DNA of 64,000 bases from Arthrobacter pascens (GCF_030816475.1 NZ_JAUSXF010000001.1:3162001-3226000), one strand, 5' to 3'; numbered from the stretch's first letter, positions 8,232 to 17,928 are shown. The notes: generated from the sequence alone by a model not told the origin. A program made the numbers and translations.

Positions 8232-9644
8232 CTAGGACGCGTTGCGTTCCAGCGCCTGGCCGATGATCCGGGCACCTTCAGGGAAGGCGCCCGGATTGGA
8301 GCCCGAGTAGTTGAGCCGGATGAACTGGCCGGCCGGTTCGGCCGGGAACCAGTCGCGGCCGGCAGCGATGATGACCCCGGCGGCCTCGCAGTCCCGGGTC
8401 AGCCGATCAAGGTCAGTGCCGTCGGGCACCCGTGCCCACAGGTTCAGGCCGCCCTTGGGGACCTGCTCGATGTGCGCCTGCGGGGCATGCTGGCGCAGGC
8501 TGGTGACCAACAGGTCTCGGCGGGATTCAAGCTGGTGGCGGAGGCTGCGCAGGTGAGTCGCCCACCCGGGCTGCGTCACGACGTCGAGCGCTGCCGCCTG
8601 GAGCAGCCCGCTCACGTACATCGACTCTGCCGCCCGGTCCGCAAGGATGCGCTCACGTGCCGGGCCCCGGGCGATGACGGCCGCGATGCGGATGGCCGGC
8701 GACACGCTCTTGGTCAGGGAACGAAGGTAGACCACGTGGCCGGAGTCGTCGCGGGAGGCGACGGGTACGGGGCTGGTGGAGATCCCGAAGTCGTGCGCCC
8801 AGTCGTCCTCCACCAGAAACGCCCCCTTCGCGCGCACCACCTCCAGGACCTGTTCGCCCCGCCCAGCAGCCCATTGCGCGCCGGTGGGGTTGGCGTAGTT
8901 GGGTTGCGCATAAAACAGCCGGGCACCGGTTTCGTCAAAGGCCCTGGCCAGTTCCGCCACGTCAGGACCGTCGGGCCCGCTGGGCACAGGGACAACACGC
9001 ACTCCTGCCTGCGCCGCCGCCAGGATGGCGCCCCAGTAGGTGGGCGACTCCATCAGCAGCGGCTGCCCGCTTCCCGCCAGTGCGCTAAAGATGGAGCTGA
9101 GTCCGCTCTGGCTCCCCGGGAGGACGACGACGTCACTCCGGTTCGGCGGGGTTGTCCCGGCCGGCGTCAGGGCACCGAGTTCCTGCGCGAACCACAACTG
9201 CAGTTCCGGCAGGCCGGCGGCGGGTGGACGGGAGAGGGCCGCATCGCTGCGGGCCGCACGCGTGAGGGCGGCCCGCACCAGCCGTTCCGGCAGGAGTTCC
9301 CGGTCCGGGTAGCCGGAGTGGAAGGCAATGGCGTCGTTTGCCACGTCACGCATGGTGCTGGAGGCAGGCGGCAACGGCGCCAGCGGGGACCGCAGAGCCG
9401 CCGTCTGCCAGCCATAGTCCGACGGACGCGCGGTCCGGATGGCGCGCACGAAGGTGCCAACCCCGGGCCTACTCTCAATCAGGCCCTGCGCCGTGAGGGT
9501 ATGCAGGGCCTTCTGCACCGTCACCGGACTCGCCTGGTACTCGGCCACCAAGGACCGCGTCGACGGCAGCTTGGAACCCGGCGGGGCAGTGCCGATCCAT
9601 TCGCGCAGTCGCACAGCAATCCTTGAACTGCTATCGTTGTTCAT
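8232..9644 (-). CDS. MocR-family regulator (GntR helix-turn-helix fused to aminotransferase)
   Basis: A 470-residue MocR/PdxR-type regulator. The N-terminal winged helix contains PSTRSLVAEYQASPVTVQKAL. A class I aminotransferase-like domain contains NYANPTGAQW and a pyridoxal-phosphate lysine in the context SLTKSVSP. Such proteins bind DNA through the N-terminal part and sense PLP or amino compounds through the other. The ATG at 9644-9642 was chosen because the protein begins MNNDSSSRIAV just before the helix-turn-helix. TACTAT lies eight bases upstream, so the mRNA may be leaderless. It is divergent from an EamA exporter, its probable target. Confidence 0.92.
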   Translation of the reverse strand: MNNDSSSRIAVRLREWIGTAPPGSKLPSTRSLVAEYQASPVTVQKALHTLTAQGLIESRPGVGTFVRAIRTARPSDYGWQTAALRSPLAPLPPASSTMRDVANDAIAFHSGYPDRELLPERLVRAALTRAARSDAALSRPPAAGLPELQLWFAQELGALTPAGTTPPNRSDVVVLPGSQSGLSSIFSALAGSGQPLLMESPTYWGAILAAAQAGVRVVPVPSGPDGPDVAELARAFDETGARLFYAQPNYANPTGAQWAAGRGEQVLEVVRAKGAFLVEDDWAHDFGISTSPVPVASRDDSGHVVYLRSLTKSVSPAIRIAAVIARGPARERILADRAAESMYVSGLLQAAALDVVTQPGWATHLRSLRHQLESRRDLLVTSLRQHAPQAHIEQVPKGGLNLWARVPDGTDLDRLTRDCEAAGVIIAAGRDWFPAEPAGQFIRLNYSGSNPGAFPEGARIIGQALERNAS

Positions 9645-10584
9645 GAGAGACAATAGTAGCGCTACTATCCTAGAACGGCCAGCGGTATCGTCCCGACAGC
9701 CATCCGGACTGCGGTGGGGGCTGCTTGGAGTAGCGGCCTTCTCCTTCACGGTTCCGTTCACCAAAGTGGCCGTCGCCGGCCTGTCCCCGCTATTCATCGG
9801 TTCCGGCCGCGCGGTCGTGGCCGCCGTGCTGGCCGCTTTCGCCCTGGCACTGACCCGGCAACGGCTCCCCCGCGGCGTGCAGTGGGCGCGCCTCGCGACG
9901 GTGGCCGCCGGCGTCGTCGTCGGGTTTCCCCTTCTCACGTCATTCGCGCTGACCAGCACCCCGGCCAGCCACGGCGCGGTGGTCATTGGCCTGCTCCCGG
10001 CCGCAACCGCCACGGCGGCAGTGCTCCGGGGGCGCGAGCGCCCCCCACTGGCGTTCTGGCTCATCACCGGCACGGGTGCGCTGGCCGCCATCGCCTTCGC
10101 TTCCCTGCAGCCGGGCGGCTTCGGACAGCTGCACCGGGCGGACGTGCTGCTCCTCGGCGCTGTGATCGCGGCTGCCATCGGTTACGCGGAGGGTGGCCTG
10201 CTGGCCCGGGAGCTCGGCGCCTGGCAGACAGTCTCCTGGGCGCTGGTGCTGGCGTCGCCGCTGATGGTCTTCCTGTCCATGCTCTCCATGGCCCAACAGC
10301 TGCCATCCGGCACGCCTGTCCAGTGGGCGGCCTTCGGCTACCTGGGCGCGGTGAGCATGTTCCTGGGCTTTTTCGCCTGGTACCGCGGCCTGGCAATCGG
10401 CCCCATGTCACAGGTCAGCCAGGTCCAGCTCATCCAGCCGGTGCTCACCATCTGCTGGGCGGGCCTCCTGCTGGGCGAGACCCTGACCTGGACCACCGTC
10501 ATCGGCGGCCTCGCCGTCATCTTCTGCGCCGGCGCCGCCATACGCGTCCGGCTCAGGCCCGCACCGGCAGACCAGACCCGTTAA
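9643..10584 (+). CDS. EamA/DMT-family transporter
   Basis: A 313-residue inner-membrane protein with about ten hydrophobic helices and the two EamA repeats. The second repeat shows LGAVSMFLGFFAWYRGLA and the terminal GLAVIFCAGA. EamA proteins usually export amino acids or small metabolites. The first in-frame ATG is at 9643, one base off the MocR ATG on the other strand, so the two start codons overlap. No other standard start lies before the first helix. Either the real promoter lies inside the MocR gene or translation begins at a non-standard codon downstream. Confidence 0.85.
   Translation: MRDNSSATILERPAVSSRQPSGLRWGLLGVAAFSFTVPFTKVAVAGLSPLFIGSGRAVVAAVLAAFALALTRQRLPRGVQWARLATVAAGVVVGFPLLTSFALTSTPASHGAVVIGLLPAATATAAVLRGRERPPLAFWLITGTGALAAIAFASLQPGGFGQLHRADVLLLGAVIAAAIGYAEGGLLARELGAWQTVSWALVLASPLMVFLSMLSMAQQLPSGTPVQWAAFGYLGAVSMFLGFFAWYRGLAIGPMSQVSQVQLIQPVLTICWAGLLLGETLTWTTVIGGLAVIFCAGAAIRVRLRPAPADQTR
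9653..9668. promoter_or_regulatory. 16-bp perfect palindrome between MocR and EamA genes
   Basis: ATAGTAGC joined to GCTACTAT is a perfect 16-base inverted repeat. It contains TACTAT, a -10-like hexamer, on both strands. It sits eight bases upstream of the MocR start and inside the first codons of the exporter reading frame. This is the arrangement expected for an operator shared by a divergent pair. Binding by the MocR protein is inferred from position only. Confidence 0.65.
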
Positions 10585-10606
10585 ACATCAAAAGCAAAGG
10601 AACACC

Positions 10607-11245
10607 ATGTACATCCCAGCTCACTTCGAGGCCGGACCCGAGGCCACCCGCAGCCTCCTCACCAGGCCGGGCACAGCAAACCTGGTCACCGTGACCCCGC
10701 AAGGACTGCTCGCCACGCTGCTCCCGTTCGTCTACGACCAGTCCGTGGGCGAACACGGCGCGCTGCACACCCACGTGGCCCGAAACAATGCGCAGTGGTC
10801 CCAGCCTGCCGCGGGAGAATCGCTCATGATCATCCAGGGCGCGGACGACTACGTTTCGCCGTCCTGGTACGCTTCCAAGGCCGAGCACGGACGAGTCGTT
10901 CCCACCTGGAACTATTCCACGGCACATGTGTACGGGACTCTCGTGGTCCACGAGGACCCGGCCTGGATTGCCGGCCAGCTCAGGCGCCTGACCAACGTCC
11001 ACGAGGCCGGCTTTGACCACCCGTGGAGCATGGACGACGCTCCGGAGCGATACATCTCGGGCCAGCTCCGCGCCATCGTGGGACTGGAACTGGTGATCAC
11101 CAGGATCGAGGCGAAGGCCAAACTCAGCCAGAACCGGCCGGACGCGGACATAGATGGCGTTGTAGCAGGACTGAGCGCCCGCGGGCGCATGGAGAGTGCC
11201 GCCGACGTCGAACGTGCCAGGCCGGCTGATAGGCCTGAGTCGTAG
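10607..11245 (+). CDS. PaiB-family FMN-binding protein
   Basis: A 212-residue member of the PaiB family (FMN-binding negative transcriptional regulator, flavin-reductase-like split barrel). Family signs are the start MYIPAHFE, the run GLLATLLPFVYDQ, HTHVARNNAQW, YVSPSWYASK and the motif VPTWNYSTAHVYG. In Bacillus the family is linked to polyamine acetylation and sporulation control; its role here is unknown. It lies 22 bases after the EamA gene on the same strand and may be co-transcribed with it under the MocR-type regulator. Confidence 0.9.
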   Translation: MYIPAHFEAGPEATRSLLTRPGTANLVTVTPQGLLATLLPFVYDQSVGEHGALHTHVARNNAQWSQPAAGESLMIIQGADDYVSPSWYASKAEHGRVVPTWNYSTAHVYGTLVVHEDPAWIAGQLRRLTNVHEAGFDHPWSMDDAPERYISGQLRAIVGLELVITRIEAKAKLSQNRPDADIDGVVAGLSARGRMESAADVERARPADRPES

Positions 11246-11534
11246 ACCCGGCTCCCAAGGACCGCTACAGGGATTGACGCGAACTGCCGGGCCAATGGCT
11301 GCGTTGGCCAGGAAAAGGGTCTCCCCGCTCATAGCCGAAAAAACTAGTGGCGGGTTGCTGCCTGCGGGAGTACTGTCCTAGCCGTGCGCCGCATCCATCC
11401 GCAGCGCTCGTGTCAGGCCGTTTTTCAGGCCTACGTCAGGGATTCCCCCGCAACGCAGGCATCCGGTCTCCTTCCTTCGCATGAGGTTGTGCCGCTCCAA
11501 CTGATCAAATGCGCGCGAAATTCGAGGAAACCAA

Positions 11535-12056
11535 ATGAAAAGCAAACTCACCCGTGGCCTGACACTTGCCGCCCTGGCCGCAGCCGCCTTGGTGGCGCCG
11601 GCGCAGCCGGCAGTTGCCGATTCTTTCTTCATCCTTCCAGCCGGTACCGCATGTGAATTCAACCTCGGTTTTCAGTCCACAGGAGGGAATCTGCATACCA
11701 AGGAATTCACGGACGCAAACGGGGATACGGTGCGGCTTCTCACGGCCGGCAAAGGCGTGCTCCTGACTTACACGAATTACGGCACGAAACCCAAAAAGCC
11801 CGTCGCAGGCGAGTCCATCACCATCCGGACGGACGGATCAGTAGCGGAAACGGTGGTCAATCCGGACGGCACCCTGACAGTCACCGCGACCGGCCATAAC
11901 GGACTCATCATGTTTCCCAGTGATGAGCCTGCCGGCCCTACAACGACTCATTACATCGGGAAGATCGTATACAACATCGATCCCAACACCGGCGTCTTCA
12001 CGCTGGTGAGCACTTCGGGCCAGTCCCTCGACATTTGTGCTGAGCTGGCGTCGTAA
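11535..12056 (+). CDS. Secreted protein of unknown function
   Basis: A 173-residue protein with a clear Sec signal peptide: Lys/Arg-rich start, a hydrophobic Leu/Ala core, and a probable cleavage after AVA near residue 28. Two cysteines remain in the mature part, one near the start and one in the final DICAELAS, and could form a disulfide. The mature chain is Thr/Gly-rich with a beta-strand pattern. No family is recognised. A purine-rich GAGGAAACC precedes the ATG. The 289 bases upstream show no gene. Confidence 0.75.
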   Translation: MKSKLTRGLTLAALAAAALVAPAQPAVADSFFILPAGTACEFNLGFQSTGGNLHTKEFTDANGDTVRLLTAGKGVLLTYTNYGTKPKKPVAGESITIRTDGSVAETVVNPDGTLTVTATGHNGLIMFPSDEPAGPTTTHYIGKIVYNIDPNTGVFTLVSTSGQSLDICAELAS

Positions 12057-12094
12057 CTCGAGAACAAAGAGAACAAAAACAGCCCGCAGCCAAG

Positions 12095-12129
12095 ACAGGT
12101 AGGGCTGGCCGCTGGCCGGCCCTACCTGT
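12095..12129. terminator. Bidirectional terminator hairpin
   Basis: ACAGGTAGGGC (12095-12105) pairs perfectly with GCCCTACCTGT (12119-12129) round a 13-base loop. It lies between two convergent genes ending at 12056 and 12132, so it can serve both. Confidence 0.8.
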
Positions 12130-12131
12130 TC

Positions 12132-12950
12132 TCAGCCCGCGACGAGTCCCGCGCTCTGCTCCCATAGGCCGCGGGCCAGTGCGGCGTCGTACGCCTGGGG
12201 ATTGGCCTTGGCCAAGGCGCGCTTGGCGTAGTAGGCGCCGGAAATCCAGTCGGTGCCGGCCGTGCCGTTGATGAGCCACAGCAAAGTGTCGGCGCCCTGG
12301 TCCGGTGTGAGCATGAAACGGTTAAGCAGCGTTTTGTAGGCGTGGCGCCAGGGGCTGGTTGAGTCTGCAGCGAAGTTGGTGGCCACCACGCCTGGGTGGA
12401 AAGCCGCCGTCGTGATTCCCGCATCACCGTAGCGGCGGTGCAGCTCGCTGGTGAAGAGGATGTTGGCAAGCTTGGCCGTGCCGTAGGCACGGTTGGTGGA
12501 GTACTTGTGCTCCGCGTTGAGGTCCTGCAGGTCCAGCCTGCCGAAGCCGTTGGCGCCGCTGGAGGTGTTGATGACCTTGGCGCTGCTGGCGGTGAGGACG
12601 TCCAGGAGCGCGGTGGTGAGCAGGAAAGGGGCAAGGTGGTTGACCTGGAACGTGGACTCGTTCCCGTCCACAGTGAGCCGGCGCCCGCCCATGATGCCGC
12701 CGGCGTTATTCGCCAGGACATCGATCCGGGAATAGTTTTCCCTGAGCTGCGCGGCGAGCGTGCGGACCTGGGCCAGTTCGGCGAAATCGCTGACGAAGTA
12801 GTCGGCGTCGAGTTCCTTTGCAAGGGCCTGTGTCTTCTCCGGGGAACGTCCGACGACGACAACTCGCTCCCCTGCCCTAGCAAGCGACCGTGCGGCGGCT
12901 GCGCCGATGCCATCGCTTGCTCCGGTGATCACGATGGTGCGAGGGGTCAC
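12132..12950 (-). CDS. Short-chain dehydrogenase/reductase
   Basis: A 272-residue SDR of the retinol-dehydrogenase-like group. The NAD(P) loop is TGASDGIG at 9-16, followed by NNAGG. The catalytic Ser is in INTSSGANG and the YxxxK motif in AYGTAKLAN. A basic residue after the first strand (VVGRS) favours NADPH. Substrate unknown. It is monocistronic and converges on the secreted-protein gene through a shared terminator. Confidence 0.93.
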   Translation of the reverse strand: MTPRTIVITGASDGIGAAAARSLARAGERVVVVGRSPEKTQALAKELDADYFVSDFAELAQVRTLAAQLRENYSRIDVLANNAGGIMGGRRLTVDGNESTFQVNHLAPFLLTTALLDVLTASSAKVINTSSGANGFGRLDLQDLNAEHKYSTNRAYGTAKLANILFTSELHRRYGDAGITTAAFHPGVVATNFAADSTSPWRHAYKTLLNRFMLTPDQGADTLLWLINGTAGTDWISGAYYAKRALAKANPQAYDAALARGLWEQSAGLVAG

Positions 12951-13138
12951 GGTGTGTCCTTTGGTTGGGCGGTCACGGCGGCAGTTTGAGAGACGATGCC
13001 GTTGGCATAACGACGGCGGGGCGGCCGCCGTTCCCCGGCAGCCCGGCGTCGGGCTCCCTCAGCATGTCTGTACCGGGCGCCGCCGCAGGCATATCCTGCA
13101 CTCAGACCTGCACGTCGCCGGAAATCGGGGGAAGAACA

Positions 13139-13516
13139 ATGGAGATGCCCAAAGCGTCAGAGGCAGATAAGGAGCGCTTCCGGTCGGTAGTGCCAGCCAG
13201 GGCAGAAGTAGTGGTCAAACCGATGTTCGGCAATCTCGGGGCATTCGTGAACGGCAACATGTTCGCTGGATTGTTCGGCCCCACCATCGGCGTCAGGCTC
13301 TCCCCCGAAGACCGCGCGGAACTGGAAAGTGCGGAACGGACAGTCCCATTCGGCCCCGTGGAGCGCCCCATGGGCGGCTACACCGGGCTGCCCGAGGTCT
13401 GGAACGCCGAAGGCGACGGAGATGAGGCGCGGATACGGGCCTGGGTGGAGAAGGCATTCGCCTACGTCGCGGATCTCCCGCCGAAGGCAGCCAAAGCACC
13501 GGGATCCCGGAAGTAG
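13139..13516 (+). CDS. TfoX N-terminal domain protein
   Basis: A 125-residue protein matching the TfoX_N fold: the pattern VVVKPMFGNLGAFVNGNMFAGLF and the glycine turn PMGGYTGLPE are typical. Family members are small single-domain proteins in actinobacteria; a link to competence is known only for the longer proteobacterial TfoX. The ATG at 13139 was chosen over an upstream in-frame start because of the GGGGGAAG nine bases before it. The last 15 residues are Lys/Ala-rich. Confidence 0.85.
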   Translation: MEMPKASEADKERFRSVVPARAEVVVKPMFGNLGAFVNGNMFAGLFGPTIGVRLSPEDRAELESAERTVPFGPVERPMGGYTGLPEVWNAEGDGDEARIRAWVEKAFAYVADLPPKAAKAPGSRK

Positions 13517-13677
13517 GCGTCTCCTTTCGAAGCGGGCACTCTCGCGCTTCCAGGCTCTTTCCCGAAGCTGCGTTCATGGGTAACCTGAAGGAAACCACAG
13601 CCTCAGAAAACTAGTTCCGGAGCTGTGGTGGGGCTCATGCAGGAAGGCCCCTTGGTACCCGTCTGGACGAGGTGAAA

Positions 13678-15432
13678 ATGGCCATCACAGGACATTCATC
13701 TAGAGGCGTCGCCGCTACCGCCGCGCCTGCAACTGTTCCGCGGCGTAAGGGCAGCCTCGTCGTCACCTGGATCACTTCCACCGACCATAAGGTCATCGGG
13801 TACATGTACCTGATCGCTTCGTTTGTGTTCTTCATGATGGCTGGAGTGATGGCCCTGCTCATCCGGGCCGAGCTCTTCGAGCCAGGCATGCAGATCCTGC
13901 AGACCAAGGAACAGTACAACCAGCTGTTCACCATGCACGGCACCATGATGCTGCTGATGTTCGCCACTCCCCTGTTCGCGGGCTTCGCGAACGTCATCAT
14001 GCCCCTGCAGATCGGCGCGCCTGACGTCGCCTTTCCGCGGCTGAACGCCTTGGCATTCTGGTTCTTCCTGTTCGGTTCAACCATTGCCGTCTCCGGATTC
14101 ATCACCCCGCAGGGTGCGGCGTCCTTCGGCTGGTTCGCCTACGCCCCGCTGAACAACACCATGTTCACGCCCGGAGTGGGCGGCGACCTCTGGGTGTTCG
14201 GCCTGGCCCTGTCAGGGTTCGGCACGATTCTTGGCGCCGTCAACTTCATCACCACGATCATCTGCATGCGCGCTCCCGGCATGACGATGTGGCGCATGCC
14301 GATCTTCACCTGGAACACCCTGGTCACGGCAATCCTGGTGATCATGGCCTTCCCGCCGCTGGCCGCAGCGCTTTTCGGCCTCGGCGCTGACCGCCGGTTT
14401 GGTGCCCACATCTATGACCCGGAAAATGGTGGAGCGGTCCTCTGGCAGCACCTGTTCTGGTTCTTCGGCCACCCTGAGGTGTACATCATCGCGCTGCCGT
14501 TCTTCGGCATCGTCTCTGAGATCTTCCCGGTCTTCAGCCGCAAGCCGATCTTCGGCTACAAGGGCCTGGTCTACGCGACCATCGCCATTGCTGCCCTGTC
14601 CGTCACCGTGTGGGCGCACCACATGTACGTGACCGGTTCCGTGCTGCTGCCGTTCTTCGCCTTCATGACCATGCTCATCGCGGTGCCCACCGGCGTGAAG
14701 TTCTTCAACTGGATCGGCACCATGTGGGGCGGTTCGCTGACCTTCGAGACCCCCATGCTGTGGAGCCTCGGCTTCATCGTCACGTTCCTCTTCGGCGGCC
14801 TGACCGGCATCATCCTGGCCTCGCCTCCGCTGGACTTCCACGTTTCCGATTCCTACTTCGTGGTGGCGCACTTCCACTACGTCGTCTTCGGCACCGTGGT
14901 GTTTGCGATGTTCGCAGGCTTCTACTTCTGGTGGCCTAAATTCACCGGCACCATGCTTAATGAGCGGCTAGGAAAGATCCACTTCTGGATGCTGTTCCTT
15001 GGCTTCCACGGCACGTTCCTGATCCAGCACTGGCTTGGCGCAAAGGGTATGCCCCGGCGCTACGCGGACTACATGCCGCAGGACGGTTTCACCTGGATGA
15101 ACCAGTTCTCCACTATCAGCTCGTACCTGCTGGGAGCTTCGCTCATCCCGTTCCTGTGGAACGTCTACATCACCTGGCGGGCCGGCGAAAAAATCACAGT
15201 TGACGATCCGTGGGGCTTTGGCGCGTCACTGGAATGGGCCACGTCCTGCCCGCCGCCGCGGCACAACTTCACCTCGCTGCCGCGGATCCGCTCGGAGCGG
15301 CCCTCACTGGACTTGCACCACCCGGAGATCCGGGTCCGCGAACACGAACCCGTCCACTCTCCCGCAGCCGCCGCCCTCGGTGCCGCGGACATCGGGGAAG
15401 AAGACGTCCGGGATCCCAACCCCGACAAGTAG
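13678..15432 (+). CDS. ctaD: Cytochrome c oxidase subunit I
   Basis: A 584-residue haem-copper oxidase subunit with about twelve membrane helices. It has the A-type signs: HPEVYI with the His-Tyr crosslink pair and the proton-channel Glu, the two CuB histidines in WAHHMYVTG, the haem ligands in [12 protein letters not shown], the K-channel Lys in PTGVKFFNW, and the D-channel Asp in [11 protein letters not shown]. It should reduce oxygen and pump protons in the aerobic chain. It stands alone, without ctaC, ctaE or a haem O/A synthase beside it, so it is an orphan or extra copy. ATG at 13678 and GTG at 13672 are both possible. Confidence 0.96.
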   Translation: MAITGHSSRGVAATAAPATVPRRKGSLVVTWITSTDHKVIGYMYLIASFVFFMMAGVMALLIRAELFEPGMQILQTKEQYNQLFTMHGTMMLLMFATPLFAGFANVIMPLQIGAPDVAFPRLNALAFWFFLFGSTIAVSGFITPQGAASFGWFAYAPLNNTMFTPGVGGDLWVFGLALSGFGTILGAVNFITTIICMRAPGMTMWRMPIFTWNTLVTAILVIMAFPPLAAALFGLGADRRFGAHIYDPENGGAVLWQHLFWFFGHPEVYIIALPFFGIVSEIFPVFSRKPIFGYKGLVYATIAIAALSVTVWAHHMYVTGSVLLPFFAFMTMLIAVPTGVKFFNWIGTMWGGSLTFETPMLWSLGFIVTFLFGGLTGIILASPPLDFHVSDSYFVVAHFHYVVFGTVVFAMFAGFYFWWPKFTGTMLNERLGKIHFWMLFLGFHGTFLIQHWLGAKGMPRRYADYMPQDGFTWMNQFSTISSYLLGASLIPFLWNVYITWRAGEKITVDDPWGFGASLEWATSCPPPRHNFTSLPRIRSERPSLDLHHPEIRVREHEPVHSPAAAALGAADIGEEDVRDPNPDK

Positions 15433-15490
15433 GCCACCGGGCTACGAGGCAGACTGGGCCAGTCGGCAACACAGCACACCCGGGTTAACA

Positions 15491-15529
15491 AAAGCAGGGC
15501 CGGTCATTTGAAATGACCGGCCCTGCTTT
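15491..15529. terminator. Long bidirectional terminator hairpin
   Basis: A 19-bp perfect stem: bases 15491-15509 are complementary to 15511-15529 with one base between, so in practice about 17 bp with a 5-base loop. It starts with AAA and ends with TTT and lies between the convergent ctaD and cold-shock genes. Confidence 0.9.
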
Positions 15530-15566
15530 GAAAATGAAACCCTAAGGCCCCAGAATCTCTAAGGAA

Positions 15567-15770
15567 TTAGAGTGCCTGGATGTTGACGGCCTGGGGACCC
15601 TTGGGGCCCTGCTCGGTTTCGAAGGAGACCTTCTGGTTCTCTTCGAGTGAGCGGAAGCCGGAAGAGGCGATCGCGGAGTAGTGAGCGAAAACGTCCTGTG
15701 AGGAGTCATCGGGGGAAATGAAGCCGAAGCCCTTTTCAGCGTTAAACCATTTGACGGTACCAGTAGCCAT
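15567..15770 (-). CDS. Cold-shock protein, CspA family
   Basis: A 67-residue single cold-shock domain with both RNA-binding motifs: KGFGFI (RNP1) and DVFAHYSAI (RNP2-type), after the standard start [14 protein letters not shown]. It binds single-stranded nucleic acid as an RNA chaperone. GAAGGAC lies seven bases before the ATG. As in other csp genes the upstream sequence has no other gene, and a long 5' leader is likely. Confidence 0.97.
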   Translation of the reverse strand: MATGTVKWFNAEKGFGFISPDDSSQDVFAHYSAIASSGFRSLEENQKVSFETEQGPKGPQAVNIQAL

Positions 15771-16171
15771 TATTTTTGTCCTTCGTGAAGGTAGAGGAAA
15801 AGTCCCGACTTTCGGGTCCTCCGGTGTGGGGTGTTCAAAACCGCTACTTCAGAAGAACGCGGACTTTCGACCGCGCGTACTGCCTGAACTACGAACTGCT
15901 AAAAACACAACAACAGAAACGACTCTACACGAAGTTTGTTGGACGGCTGACCACAACCCCCGCTGGGTGCCATTGTGAGCCCGAATGCCCGATGCCGGCC
16001 ACAGCAGCCCCGCCGGGTACATCTCCCATCCCCCTGAACGCCGGACTGGGCGAAATTCCGACTCCCCTCTGCCGCCGATCCCCTAACCGATCAGCAGAGC
16101 CTGATGTGGCTCCGCCACCATCATCCGGATGCTTAGACCCCGGCCCGCCTGGGCTGTTCCCCACGGGAGGG
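15771..16171. other. Intergenic region: csp promoter/leader side and 3' side of the LCP gene
   Basis: About 400 bases without a convincing gene. The part next to 15770 must carry the cold-shock promoter and leader on the minus strand; it is AT-richer than its surroundings between about 15840 and 15930. The part near 16171 lies behind the LCP stop, and I see no clean terminator there. Confidence 0.5.
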
Positions 16172-17707
16172 TCAGTAGCCGGCCGGGTTGGCCGACTGGC
16201 AGGTTTGGTCGCTACCCGTCTGCGCCACCACGCTCCCTGAGGAGTCAGCGGACGACGGCGCCGGGACGGGTTTGGTGCCGGAGGCAAAGTCCGCGCCGGC
16301 GTACAGTTCCACGCCGTGGATGTTGGCCACCTGCTGCACGCTGCTAGCGGGAAGCCCGAACATTGCTGCCACGTCAGCGGCAACGTCATCGAACCCCGCG
16401 CTGAAGTACACCATGGTCTCTGGGCGTGCCTGGGCCTGGACCCGGGTGAGCTTGGTGAACCCGGCGTCGGAGAGCAGGCCGGCAATCGCCGTGCTGCGCC
16501 CCGTCAGGCCGGTGCCGTTGGCAATGGTGACCGGCTGGAGCGCCTTGTTGTAGGCCGCGGGTGCCGTCGTGGACGGCGCATTGCTCGGAGCAGCAGGAGC
16601 TGGCTGGCTCAGGTCGGCGCTGTTACGCAGCTCCGCGAAGAAGTTGGCGGCTGCCGGTTGGTCCAGTGTGAGCCTGTTGGGGTCCGACGCCGGAACGGTG
16701 GGCACCGTGATGAAGTTGACGTTCGCAGGGTCAATATTCTTGAGGCGGTTGGCGATGGTGAGAAGCGAGGGAACCGAGGCCAGCCCGGAATCGACCGTCA
16801 GGTTCTTGGTGACGGTATCTGCGATGGTCAGCATTTTCTGAGGATCGCCCAGGGTTCCCTCCGACTTGAGTTTGCGGGACAGGGAGGCCAGGAAGCCTTG
16901 CTGCGCTTTGATCCTCCCCAGGTCACCGCCGTTGGCAAAGGCGTGGCGGGTACGCAGGAACGCCAATGCCTGGTCGCCCTTCACCTGGGACGTTCCGGCG
17001 GGCAAGTGCAGCCCCGATTCGGGATCATCCACGGCGGCACTCACGCACACGTCCACCCCACCCACTGCGTTGGAAAGCTCCTTGACGGCGTTGAAGTCCG
17101 CCATCATAAAGTGGTCCACTTCCAGCCCGGTGAGTTTGTTCACAGTGTCCACCGCGCAGCCGATTCCGGCCTGGGCCATGGCGCTGTTGATCATGGCTTC
17201 CTTCTGCTCCGGGTAGTTCTGGTTCGTCTTCTTGTCAGTGCACGCCGGGATGTCCACGAGAAGGTCGCGGGGGAAGCTGATGACGTTGACATGCTTGTTG
17301 TCGGCGGAGATATCCAGCAGCATCATCACGTCCGATTGGCCATAGCCGGAGGACTGGTCAACTGTGCCGTACTGGCTGTCGCTGCCGCTCCTGGTGTCCG
17401 AGCCCAGGACCAAAATCTGCAGACGGTCCTTACTGTCATCGACGCTGCCCTCGCTCCGCTGCCCCCCGGCGGTCAGATCCGAGGTGCTGATGTTGGACTG
17501 CAGGCGCCAAGCCCAATAGCCGCCGAAAGCCAGTACGCCCAGGAGGAGCAAGGATACGGCGGCCGTGACAATCCTTATCCAGCGCGGTGCCCCGCGGAGG
17601 CGTGGGAAGCGGCGGGAACTGACAGCCACCAGCTTGCCCTGGCCGGGGTACGCCGCAGGGCCGGATCCGTGTTGATCCGGGCTGGGAGAATTTTTGGAAC
17701 CGAGCAC
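16172..17707 (-). CDS. LytR-CpsA-Psr (LCP) family cell-wall ligase
   Basis: A 511-residue membrane-anchored protein. A cytoplasmic N-terminus of about 45 residues precedes one helix (about 47-68) and an extracellular LCP domain. Family residues are visible: VLGSDTRSG, GQSDVMMLLD, SFPRDLLVDI, the FLRTRH segment and GRIKAQQGFL. A C-terminal LytR_C domain (about 395-470, VTIANGTGLTGRS) follows a Pro/Ala linker. LCP enzymes transfer undecaprenyl-linked polymers such as arabinogalactan or teichoic acids to peptidoglycan. The gene is monocistronic and divergent from the PadR operon. Confidence 0.94.
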   Translation of the reverse strand: MLGSKNSPSPDQHGSGPAAYPGQGKLVAVSSRRFPRLRGAPRWIRIVTAAVSLLLLGVLAFGGYWAWRLQSNISTSDLTAGGQRSEGSVDDSKDRLQILVLGSDTRSGSDSQYGTVDQSSGYGQSDVMMLLDISADNKHVNVISFPRDLLVDIPACTDKKTNQNYPEQKEAMINSAMAQAGIGCAVDTVNKLTGLEVDHFMMADFNAVKELSNAVGGVDVCVSAAVDDPESGLHLPAGTSQVKGDQALAFLRTRHAFANGGDLGRIKAQQGFLASLSRKLKSEGTLGDPQKMLTIADTVTKNLTVDSGLASVPSLLTIANRLKNIDPANVNFITVPTVPASDPNRLTLDQPAAANFFAELRNSADLSQPAPAAPSNAPSTTAPAAYNKALQPVTIANGTGLTGRSTAIAGLLSDAGFTKLTRVQAQARPETMVYFSAGFDDVAADVAAMFGLPASSVQQVANIHGVELYAGADFASGTKPVPAPSSADSSGSVVAQTGSDQTCQSANPAGY

Positions 17708-17884
17708 AGCAAAACTTTCTGGAGGGGACAGATTGTGAAGATGCTAGCGGCCGAAGCTGGCAATTTGGCCGGAAAGGCATCGCTGTCCCCTGGCAGAAAT
17801 CCTGGCGGCGGGCAGGATTTGATCGGGCCTCCTGAATCGCTTCGACCCGCAACATATTCCGCCGCCTTTCCCCTTGCGGCCCGG

Positions 17885-17928
17885 CTACTTAGTGCCACTA
17901 TTTACCAGTAGTCAGTAACACTGAGTAG
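17885..17928. promoter_or_regulatory. Candidate PadR operator region
   Basis: CTACTTAGTG (17885-17894) and CACTGAGTAG (17919-17928) form a 9-of-10 inverted repeat 24 bases apart. Between them ACTA and TAGT form a second inner inverted repeat. The region ends about 20 bases before the PadR start, a typical place for autoregulation. Confidence 0.45.

Noticed and set aside
8226..9626. Plus-strand open frame of 466 codons opposite the MocR gene
   Set aside because: It is a shadow of MocR, whose helix-turn-helix and aminotransferase motifs are clear on the minus strand.
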